Shown one piece after another: positions 54,537 to 64,000 of a stretch of 64,000 nt of DNA. Below the pieces are notes generated by a model. That model searched no databases and was not told where the DNA came from. It saw only the letters and a list, made by a program, of their open reading frames with translations. The position numbers were made by a program, and so were the translations under genes. Source of the stretch: Purpureocillium takamizusanense. Lineage: Eukaryota > Ascomycota > Sordariomycetes > Hypocreales > Ophiocordycipitaceae. The stretch covers positions 382,001 to 446,000 of the forward strand of contig NC_063079.1 of NCBI RefSeq assembly GCF_022605165.1. Reading direction: 5' to 3'. Positions within the stretch are counted from its first letter, which is position 1. Every line of letters begins with the position of its first letter.

Positions 54537-57500
54537 GGTATCTGTGTGTGGAGAGGGTGCCGCCGATGGCGGAGGATAGAGGAGAGTCGAGCAAGGTGTC
54601 GTCGTCGTCGTCAAGTCGTCGTAGGTGAGGCGGGTGGGCAGCAGCAGCAGTGGTGGTGGTGGCGATGGTGGCAATGTTGTGTCGCGTGCTCAACACTCCA
54701 AAAGCAACATCCAAACGATGATGACGAAATATGCCGGTATGCGTACTTTATCGGTTGCGCCGCGGCGTACGAATGCTGCGTGTGAGTGCTGAGCGTTTGC
54801 GGCAGCCAGGAAGAAGGCTGAAAAGTACGATGCTGGACTACTACGGTCGAATATGTTGAAGAGAGAGGGGAAGAGAAGGATGAAGCTGAGATGAGTAGCA
54901 AACGAGACGAGGTGGCGTGGACGTAGGACAGGTGCGAGCAGGCATGTATGTATGTACGTGGATGCAGTCTAAGCCAGACGCCGGCGCTGGACAGGTGTTT
55001 GAGTAGTGGCACTCAGCCAAGAAGGTTGGGAAATTCACACACACACAAACAAGGAGCGATGCTACTACTAGTAGTAGTCGGTAGGAGCAGCATGTACGTA
55101 TAACAAGGAGGTAAGGTAGGCAAGGCATGATAGGGGAGGGGGGGTGATGTGGGATGTGCTGGGACAAGGCCAAGGCGAGGCAGGCCCGCCAAGCCCGGAA
55201 CGAGACGCACATTAACGAATGATGGAATGAATGAATCAACGATGGATGGGACTGACTGGGGCGGCGGGCATGGCCGCCGTTGATGAGCAGACAGCGATTG
55301 ATGCAGCGTGGGACAGCCAAGAACACGCCCCCCCGGGAAAGGGACTCCATCTGGCAATAACGTTTGGCGCTTGGCGCCGAGGAAGGAGGGCGGACGGCGG
55401 ACGGACCGGGGTGTCGGGAGGGTGGGTGGTTGGTAGAGGTAGGGGACGCCAAACGGGATTAAGCAAGTGTGCGCGTGTGTGCGAGTGCGACGAAGAAGGT
55501 CGACGACGAGGAGGACGGTGTGCGTGGTTGTGAGTGAGTGGGCAATGTGTTTGTGTGCGTGTGTGTTGGTGTGTGTGGGTAGCAATCGTTATTACCCGCC
55601 GCCGCCGCCGCCGCCGCCGCTGCGTGGGCAAGACCAGCCGCCTGCCTCGCGCCTGCCTGCCTGCCCTGCCTGTCTGCCCTGCCTCCCCAGCGCGGGTTTC
55701 TTGGCATTGTCTTTACATATTTTCTCTAATCCCACCCTGTGTCTGTCTGGTGTTGCTTTTTCCAGTTCAGGACATGGCCGCCAGCAGCAGCGTCATTCAC
55801 TCCTTCTCACTCGTGCATTGGGAACTCTAATAACCACAAAGGTTCGCTCCCAGCTTTACACGCAGGCACGTATACTGTACGCACGCACGCACCAGCACAG
55901 CACAGCATAGCACGAAAGCACGGACCGTTGTATGTGCTGGGCTTCATGTACGTATGCGGCAGGTTCGTCGGCTCGCCGGCACAGGCGGCGCCGCCGCCAA
56001 AACAGCCTCGTCCCAACAGCGGCTGAGTGCGTACGTATGTGGCGGGGGGGGGCCCTTTCCGTCTGGCTGCCGTTCGCCGCGATGCGATGCCGTGCTTGCC
56101 AGAGCACCCAGGTCCAGGCCTTTTTTGAGGCCTTTCCTAGCCCTTTTCGAGATTTCCCTCTGTGCCGTGCCGTGCCGTGCCGTGCATTGCAGTGCACTGT
56201 GGCTGTTTCGCTGCTAGGTACGGTCTGGTCGTTCTAGTCTGGCTCGCTGAGCGGCTGAGGGCGTTGCGGTGCGCCGCATCGGTTCAGCACCACCCCAGGC
56301 GTGAACCAGTACGTACTGCAGCGATTAGCACATCGTAGGGCCACCACAGCAGACTGACTGACTGCTCTCATCATCCATTATCATCACCATCATGAGACAC
56401 GCACGCACGCGCGCCAAGCCAGCCACGGCCCTGGCTTGTGGCCGTGTTTCACGCCCCCCCCCCCACGGCGTCCCCGTCCTTCCGCCCTCCGCCCGTATCA
56501 ACGACAACCTGACCTGACGTCCATCCGCCGGCCCTCATCGGCACCGCACCGCGACCGTCGCCCCCGACCACTTCCATGCTGCACCATCGGCGCCGACCGG
56601 CCGTGGACCGACCGACCGACAGACCAACCGGTTCGTTCGTTGGCCATGACGCCGTCGCTGCCTCACTATTGCCCCTTTTTATTTCTGCACCGCATACTAA
56701 ATGATCTGAGTTTTATTAACTTGTAGTACTGTATCACAATGGCGAAATAAACGAGTGGATATGCATCGGCTATTAGCTACCCTTATCCATGTCTGGCCTT
56801 CTTCCTTTTCCCGAATCGCATCTCGTCTCATCCTGGTTGGCGGCTCCCTCCTCGTCGGCCCCGCGTCGGCACAAGCCACGCGCCGGCACCAGCGCTATTC
56901 GCGATCCAGCAACGTACTAAGTTAGTACAGTACTAGCCAGCGTCCATCCATCGCCAGGAACCCACCGTCCCCGATCGCCTGCCGGAGGGCCAGATGGCGA
57001 ACACATGTGCTGCATGCCTGCCAAAGGACGCCGGCGGACCGGAGACAAAGGCTAGGCCGCCTACGGAAGCAGGTCGTGTGTGCGGGAGATGACGACGCCG
57101 CCCCCCGCCGCGTACAACCAACCTCGCGGCGCGAGCAAGCAACGAAATACAGTAGGGTCTTCGTCCCAGCCGAGGAACCGCTTCATCAGGGCGTCATCGA
57201 TTGGGTTTATGGCGCCTCTACAGTTGGCTGCGTGTCTTGAACGAAGTAACGAACCGAACGGCCCGGGGGCGTTGCGAAGCTAGTACATCGAGTGAGAATA
57301 AGAACGTAAGGACCGCCGAAAAAAAGTAACTGTCGACCGCTACGCCTTCGTCATCGAGTGCCCGCCAACGCACGATGCCCCGCCAGAGTAGGTATGCGCC
57401 GAGCTGAGTTGGCTCCATTGCACGACCTTGTGACGCCCGACGATGACGGACTAAGTTGATAGTAGCAGTTCGTGCTACCTGGGCTGCTGTCCATCATGAC

Positions 57501-59554
57501 CGGCATCAGTGGGGCTACCGTAGCACGGGAAAGCACGCATTGCCAAGATTGCCTACAGACTGCACGGAAGCACCCATCACCTCTGTCGTCACACGGCATG
57601 TTGCTGCTGTCGCCGCCATTGCCCATCAATCCGCTATATTGACTCAAAGATGCTGCACGCCGCGGTGCTACCTACCCGCCGGATCGGCTCCCGTTATGGT
57701 CGGTCGCCTACCAGGGATCAACCCCGTTGCGTCCGTTGCTTGCACACCAGATTAGGTTTTTTGTTCCTCCCATCGGCACCTGACCCTCGTTCCAGCCCAG
57801 CAGTGAGCTTTGGCAGGGACGCAGGTCAAGAGTGCCGCGTCGCACTTCGTGAAAAGAGTATCTCCAGAGGGTATGCCGGACGTATGTATACGGACAGCCC
57901 CTGGGATATGCGCGACTCCGCCCGCGGCAGCCTCCGGAACGACGGCACTGTGCCGCACAAGGTCAGCCAGCAGCGGCACGCCGTTGTCGTGGTCGTGGTC
58001 GTGTTCGTCCGTCGAGGGCAATGGGGCTGCGGCGGCGGCTCCATCGTCCATCAGCCTCATGTCCATCAGGCGCCCCGAGCGCGCGCCACGCGAGACGACC
58101 CATGCAAGCCTTCCCCATCTCCAGCTGCCAGCAGCGCCTCTTGCCTCACTCGCGGCGGCGGCGCCACGGCGGTGGGACACGACGACGATGACGGATCCGG
58201 CTCCGACAGTGGGCGTTTCCGAACCAAAATCGACCGCTGCTGTGGCTGGTGCCAGACGCCGGGCTGCAGCTCCCCTACTGACGTACTTGCAACTACCAGT
58301 ACTCGGTACGTGTATACTGTACAGTGCAAGTGACAATATGATAGCCTGCTGGCGGCGAAAAACGACAGCAGCAGAGGCGCGCGCACGTCGGGCTGTCGCA
58401 GCAGCTAATCTCCGTCCCGCCGACGTCACCAAATTCCTTGGTCCTCGTCGAACTTCGGAACCTTGGTGGTGCTCTTGGCAGGACCGCCTATCCTGTATCC
58501 TGTCCTGTCCAACAGAAGCTGACATCAGACGGAGGTGAACCACCACCATCACGCCAGAACATATTGCCGCGCGCACGACTCGTCAGACACGACTGCGGCT
58601 CCCTCCCCCCGCCCGCCCAGAAATGCCGGAATATGTGCAGTCCTGTATTTTCGAACAGGACTGACATGTACAGTATCCAACAGGAGGGGATGAAGAAAAC
58701 GAGAGAGAGAAGGAGAGAAAATGGCGCCGCCTCCTTTCCCCCTAGGTAGGTCACCCATCCCAGAGGCCGCGCGTTCTTTCGCTCCAGCTTTCCGCCTACC
58801 CCCGGATCTAACGGCACCGGCTGGCCCGCCCAGCATTGGAAGCCCTTCACAGCAGCCAGCCGCCTAGCAAGCCACCCAAAACCCGACCGCCAGCCGCTGC
58901 CGCCACCCCGGCCTGCCAAGAGCCGCCGCGCAAAAGCCCCCCCCCCCCCCCTTTGAGACTGCAGACGGACGCCGCTGGGCCCTCCAGCCGGTACAGTACC
59001 TCGGGTGGCCTACCGTCCACAGTATCGTCAAACACCAGGGTTGATAGACTTCGCGGCGGGACAGCGCAGAGAGCAAAACAACAGCCTAATAGATCATCGT
59101 AGTTTTATACTGCAAATCTGTGCCCCTTAAGTTTACATACCAACCCCAACCCAGGGCGAGCCTCGGCGCCTTTTTTTTTGGCTTGGCATCAATGTCCAGC
59201 GAGGTGCTTGCAGGTGCTCGCGCTCCTGGTGTGCCCACAAAGTGGGCGGTTTGTCCTTGGATTGCGAGTCGTCAAAGGTAGTTGGTTATTACCGTGTCAG
59301 GTTTTGGGTGGGCTGTGGGGAGGGCCAAGTCGCTGGAGCGGAGAAAACATCGTGCCTACGTGACCAGACGGCCTTGGCCTCGCACATCTCAGACAAACAC
59401 ATACGTCTTGCGATGCATCACACTCCGCAGACAATGTCTCAAATGCGCAACGCGTGACCACGAGAAAGAAAAAAAGACAGCATCATCATTCGTCGCAACT
59501 ATGCGGGAGAACTAAAAATAAAAGGGAAGAAAAAAAGAGTCAAGACCGAATGAT
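54537..59554. other. 5-kb gene-poor, simple-sequence region
   Basis: No supported gene in about 5 kb. The stretch is rich in short repeats: GT/CA tracts near 55030-55050 and 55550-55580, GCC triplets near 55597-55620, CTG/GCC-rich blocks, TGCCG repeats near 56163-56185, and a C tract near 58939-58952. Frames of 240-275 codons exist on both strands at 57752-58576 but show no domain and overlap each other. It may be promoter and untranslated sequence, or the remnant of lost genes. Confidence 0.5.
55597..55620. repeat. (GCC/CGC)8 trinucleotide repeat
   Basis: Eight GC-only triplets lie in the gene-poor region, where no reading frame uses them convincingly. Confidence 0.85.
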
Positions 59555-59626
59555 CTCTCCCGCCGGGAATTGAACCCGGGTCTCAAGCGTGACAAGCTTG
59601 CATACTGACCACTATACTACGGAAGA
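59555..59626 (-). tRNA. tRNA-Asp (anticodon GTC)
   Basis: On the - strand a 72-base cloverleaf reads from 59626 down. The acceptor stem TCTTCCG pairs with CGGGAGA (with G-T pairing), and G is the discriminator. The anticodon stem encloses TTGTCAC, giving anticodon GTC (codons GAC and, by wobble, GAU). The T arm shows GGGTTCAATTCCC. No intron. Confidence 0.95.
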
Positions 59627-60762
59627 CTCGAACAGCTGTTTTCAGCCGTCGTAGTGGGTGTTGTGATTGGACCTGGCTTATTGCTATATATATGCCCCAC
59701 ACTCAGTATCCATCCCGTTTTGGCCACGGCGTCCCCTGACGTCGAATGCGACCAGATACCCTATACGCTACTACATTGAGCAAGGCGAACAAAGGGACTG
59801 ACTGCCCTTGGTGTCGTCATGACAAAGGTACATATGTCTGATCTCTGAATGAACTTTTTCCCATATATAGTATTTTCATCTCCAATAATGTAATTGCACT
59901 ACTGTTGATTGCCTGCCGTTCAAACCTGCGCTTCGTCATGCCTGGGCTGATGAGAGGCATCGCGGCACTCCTAATCCACTAGCAACTCGAAAGCGCAACG
60001 AAAACAACTACGTCTGCTTATAGACAGTCAATTAAAGAGGGGTTGTTCGTCGTCGGGACTGGCCGGCGAGTTCAGAGCCCAGCAGACTACGTGAACCCAT
60101 TGTCGGTTGCGAGATCCGAAAACTCATCATCCAGTGAACGCGTGTGCCTCTTTGACGAAGATATACCGGTTGGGGGACCAAAAGGGGGGATCGTGAAAAT
60201 CGTGAAGAAGCTAAGGCACATGCACAGCCCGGAGTTTTCGGGCTTCATTAATCCACCTCAGGAGGACTAGACGGGAATAAGGGTAGAAAACCCATCTTGT
60301 CGCTCACTACCAGCTGCGCGCTTACATCAACGACCCACCATCACCACCTGTGGCCAGACGACGATGCGCTGGCCCGGGTGGCACGCGGCGTCCCACACGC
60401 GCGACTGGTCGTGCTCGGAGCCGCCCCGGCCAAGATGACCATGGTTTCTGTTTGCCTCCTTACTTGCTTGCTGGCAAGGGGGTCTCACATTAAAGACGAG
60501 GCGTTGTCGATGCACAGACTCGTCATTTTTGTGGTTGGCGCGATTCAAGTTCAAGCTCCAGAATTGACTCAACAGCGGCAGATCGTCAGCTCGCTAACCA
60601 TTTCCCATGAGGCTCCAAGCTCGCAGCTAGTCATTGCGCGCCGAGCAGATGCTTTGCCGGGTATCGACGTAGTAGCATGATAATCCGTCCGTATACATAA
60701 TATAACACGGTGCTCTTGCACGGCCCATAATATCGTCACGCAGCGTCCCCTCTCCTGGGCTG
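59627..60762. other. intergenic region
   Basis: About 1.1 kb between tRNA-Asp and the 3' end of the striatin gene. A + strand frame at 60043-60270 lacks an ATG start, and another at 60297-60680 has no domain. No further gene is supported. Confidence 0.5.
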
Positions 60763-63374
60763 CTACCGCGCAAACACCTTGACCACGCCGTCGCCTCCGC
60801 CGCTCACCACCCATTTGCCGTCCTGGCTCCAGACGCACGAGCATACACCTTCGCCCCGCATCACCCGGTGGCTCGTGATCTCCTGCGTGCAGGATCGCTT
60901 CTCCAAGCTCCAAAAACGCAGCGACGCGTCGTGTCCGGCGCTCACTAGCTCTCGCCCGTCAGGGCTCAGCGACAGGCTCGAGATGGCGTCGGGGTGGGCG
61001 AGCATGTTGTACGTGCATTGCCCTATGGCCTGTGTTAGTGATGCTGGAACAGGTAAGGAAAGCCCCAGGCTCTTCTCTTTACACGTACCGCTGTTGGCGT
61101 CGAAGAACCGCACAAAACGGTCTTCGTGCCCAGAGATGATTGTCCCCTCCACGCCCGAACCCGCCATCGATCGTCCGCCCGTCGGTCCCCCGGCCCCGGC
61201 CTCGTCCTCGCCGCCAATGGTGTTGGGATGATGTGGACTTCCTTGGTCCAGTCCAATCGTAGTCGCCACGACCGCGTTGACGCCCGTCTTCATCGAACCG
61301 TCCGACGTCTCCATGCTGTCCATCTGGCCTACCTGCTCACCGCTTCTCGTGTCGTAGACAACGACAGCGGCATCGGCGTATGCGACCACAAACGTCTCTC
61401 CAGAACTGCCGAGTGGCGTGATACACGTGGGGCTGGCCTGAGAGCCGTCCGACCTTGAAATAACATGCACCAGCGTGTGGTGGAATGGCGAGTTGGACGA
61501 CACCGTCGGCTGTGGAGAATTGGAGAAGCCGCTGCCGGAGCTCATCGAGTTGCCGCGAACGCGCCCGCCGCGCCCAGACATGCTTCGATTCGACCCAGGC
61601 TGCGGAGAGCTGAGCTGCGGAGGGGCACTGACGGACCAGAGCCGCACCGTCCCGTCCGCTCCGCCGGAAACGAGCAGTATCCGGTCCGCGCTACCGTAGT
61701 GGCTGGAGTTGCCAAAGACATTGCCCAAGGTCGTAGGCAGGACGCAGAGCGCCCACACGGCGTCGGTGTGGCCCTCCAGCGTTGCCTTTGGGTCCACCCG
61801 CCCACGCTCCCAGACGCGGATCGTTGCATCCTGGCCTCCCGAGAAGATCCATCCGTCGCCTTGCGCGCGACCACCAGTGGAGAAGTTGGGGGACGGCGAC
61901 CACGATGTCAGCGACAAGACGGAGCCGGTGTGCCCGCGATGCGTGAAATTGGCAATAACGTCCAGGTCGGACGCGGCATTGAGCGGGCCGGCGTGGCTGT
62001 CGAGACGCGGGATATGGAAGCGCTTGATCATGCCGTCGTCACCGGCCGTACATATCTCAGGCTCTCCAGGGCTGCCGCCGCCCGAGAAGATGACCGTCCG
62101 CACGGTATCGAGATGGCCGCGTAGTCCAAACCGCAGCTTGAAAGCGCTGCCATCGGCCTTTTGGCTGGCGTTCAGGGCCAGCTCATGCTCGCCGCTCCGT
62201 CTCCTAGACATTGAACTTTTTCTTCGATGCCCACTAGGGACCCGGTTCGGCGATTTGGGCATGTACTCGGCATTCGGGAACGCGTCCGTGTCAGGTCGAT
62301 TCGTTGCCGAAGGCGCAGACGACTGCTGGTGGGCCGTGCCCGGCTCGGGAAACGCGCCCTCGGGGAATTCCCAACCATCGGGCTCAGGGGCAGCGGGCGG
62401 TTTCTCTCGCAGCTCGGCAGAATCGTCGACGCCGCCGAGCGCTTCAGCGGCGTGATTCGGCCCTGGCATGTTCTCATCTAAGGAGCGTGTTGTCACGGAG
62501 ACCGGGCCCTGCCAGTCGTTAGAGCCAGAGAACATGGCGACCTGGTGGTCGTTAGCGGCTCGCATCATCGGCTGAGGCTGCATGTCGGGTTTGGCATAGC
62601 CCTGTGACTGGTGTTGCATCTGCGATACGGCGTTGGGGACCTGATGCGCGCGCGCGTTCATTGCGCCCATGTCCTGACCGTGGCTTGGCGCCGGTCGCTG
62701 GAGTTGGAATTGCCTCTCCATCGGCTGCGGACCAGGCATGCCATACCCTTCGGCTTCTCGGAGGTCTTCGATCATGGGCAGCGGCGGCGACTCGCGAGGC
62801 GGCTGAGGGTTCGCGGGAGTAACCATGAGATACATGAACTCTGCCTGGCATTGATCGAGGTAAGTCTTGAGGTCGTTTCGTTGTGCGTCGTCGTCGGATC
62901 TGGGAATCTGAATGTCCTCGTCGGCTCCAGGCACCGAATGTTTGTCTGAGGATGCTGCGGAAAGGTCAGTAACATTGCGTGAGTGACAGCGTGGGACGCG
63001 GTACATCTAAGCTTCTCCTGAATCTTGGCGGCGCGTTCGCTCGCCGCGTCATCGTTCTTGATGGGCGTGCCCTTGATCTGCGCGGCCTGCTCCTTGACCT
63101 TGCGCTCGAGGATGGATACGTATTTCTTGAGAGCCTTTTGGGTAGAGTCGGCGCGGCGAGCCTGCCCTTCGAGATTGGCGATGCGGCCCTTCATTTCCTG
63201 CTTCTCAATCTCCCAGGCATTGCGATCGCGCTCGTGACGGTGCCACTCGGTCTGGAGAAACCGCATGACACCCTGGAGCGTGTACTCGGTGGCCTGGGGC
63301 TGGTTGGCACCGTTGGGGTGCATGCCCATGCCCATCTCCATCCCAATCATGCCATTTCCAACATTGGGGCCCAT
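60763..63374 (-). CDS. pro11: striatin homologue PRO11 (STRIPAK regulatory subunit)
   Basis: Predicted scaffold of the STRIPAK phosphatase-kinase complex, which in Sordaria (PRO11) and Aspergillus (StrA) controls hyphal fusion and fruiting-body development. Three exons, 63374-63005, 62954-61089 and 61022-60763, give 831 residues, the usual size. An N-terminal caveolin/striatin segment ([22 protein letters not shown]) and a coiled coil to about 120 lead to a disordered, Gln/Pro/Met-rich middle with an [11 protein letters not shown] basic patch. The C-terminal WD40 propeller starts at about 300 ([47 protein letters not shown] at the end). The 66-nt intron at 61023-61088 is a multiple of three without stop, but removing it restores [15 protein letters not shown], the family sequence. 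Confidence 0.93.
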
Positions 63375-64000
63375 CGTGGCGCGCCTCCTCGGTCACGGGG
63401 CCTAGCTCATGGAGAGGCCAGCCGTCGGGGACTGGGAGGCGAAGGCCCAAAGGTACTTGGAGCCGGGCAGCTCTCCGGGCGACAGAGGCCGCGGCGGGTG
63501 TCTCGAGCGCGCCGACGAGGCAGGGGCAGGCAGGCAGGCTGCGCGCGTGATGCCTGTGGTCCGCAGGTGTTTGGGTCGTGGGATCGCGGATGGCGTCTGT
63601 CCGACTCGGAGGTGGTGATGGATAAACGACCTCAACAGATGGGTGGATGGATGGAGCTCCAACAGCAGGTTGTGCTCCCGTGCCTGGCTTTGCTGCTGCT
63701 GCCCGCTGTGCTATGCTGTGTGCTGTGCCGTACGGCGCTGGGGCGCTCAGGGCACGCGTAGCCAATCAAAGCGCGAGACGTTTCGTGAGGCCATCAGGCA
63801 TCAACCCGCAGAGCCCCTGGAGCTACCGCCGAGCACGGGGCTGACAGTGTCACTGCGCCTGGGGCCCAGCAGCTCCAGTGCCTGTGGTGCGCGTGAGGGC
63901 CCTGGCAGGGCAGCCAAGCAGAGCAGGCCACTGGAGCTCGGAAGTGAGGTGTCAGCGGAACAGCACTTTTCTTGCCTGAGACGAGGCAAAACCGTAAGGA
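63375..64000. other. region upstream of pro11
   Basis: This 626-base stretch is the promoter side of pro11 and runs to the edge of the window. It is GC-rich with several short frames on both strands, and no domain is seen. A gene starting beyond the window edge cannot be excluded. Confidence 0.5.

Noticed and set aside
57752..58576. A 274-codon - strand frame and a 242-codon + strand frame over the same DNA
   Set aside because: Both are Ala/Arg/Ser-rich, overlap antisense to each other, and show no domain, signal or splice context. In GC-rich DNA such paired frames are expected by chance.
60043..60270. A 75-codon + strand frame
   Set aside because: It lacks an ATG start (TTG), and no splice partner or motif was found.
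23013..63374. A secondary-metabolite gene cluster or transposon
   Set aside because: No polyketide synthase, peptide synthetase, terpene cyclase, P450, reverse transcriptase or transposase motif was found, and neighbouring genes are unrelated housekeeping and developmental functions.

Overview
This window is nuclear DNA from a filamentous ascomycete, most likely a sordariomycete and plausibly Hypocreales. Genes carry short introns (mostly 46-105 nt) with GT..AG ends and CTRAY-type branch sites. Three eukaryotic tRNA genes are present, one with an intron, and the gene set is typical of Pezizomycotina (AcuK-type Zn2Cys6 regulator, purine hydroxylase, PRO11 striatin, DUF7580-S8 protease). No operons, rRNA, CRISPR arrays, prophage or intact transposons were seen. 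Gene models were built by splicing reading frames at GT/AG sites, and every multi-exon model closes to a whole number of codons.

Layout, left to right: a large single-exon Zn2Cys6 regulator (2140-4620, +); the meiotic ZMM protein SPO22/ZIP4 (5278-8506, -); an AcuK/ERT1-type gluconeogenesis activator whose zinc cluster is spread over micro-exons (8938-11294, -); xanthine dehydrogenase (13719-18069, -); a kynurenine/glutamine aminotransferase with a mitochondrial presequence (19251-20994, -); a small protein kinase with DCG in place of DFG (21939-23012, -); a KDM4-type JmjN/JmjC/PHD histone demethylase (23793-28393, -); tRNA-Gln (30537-30608, +); and a membrane protein of the histidine acid phosphatase fold that lacks its catalytic Arg-His (31807-33621, +).

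The middle of the window (34.9-43.8 kb) is the accessory island and the most interesting part. It holds a 970-residue DUF7580-like plus subtilisin protease (34939-38109, -), a decayed HeLo/C2H2-type fungal gene (38589-39547), a divergent Ras-like GTPase with Pro at Ras position 12, His at position 61 and no CAAX box (39762-40774, +), a 281-residue gasdermin-like protein with an acidic tail (41742-42587, +), and a truncated Zn2Cys6 gene (43038-43811, +). Fungal gasdermins such as Podospora HET-Q1 are activated by a linked subtilisin-like protease (HET-Q2). The side-by-side protease and gasdermin-like gene therefore suggest a regulated cell-death or allorecognition locus.

The right part holds a secreted single-pass membrane protein (44090-45112, -), an intron-containing tRNA-Thr (46180-46262, +), a Ser-rich conserved fungal protein (47362-48588, -), the mismatch-repair/crossover protein MLH3 (49655-52349, +), a LicD-family secretory protein (53550-54536, -), about 5 kb of gene-poor simple-sequence DNA, tRNA-Asp (59555-59626, -) and striatin PRO11 (60763-63374, -). 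Two genes in the window, ZIP4 and MLH3, act in the same meiotic crossover pathway, but they lie about 40 kb apart and nothing suggests linkage of function.
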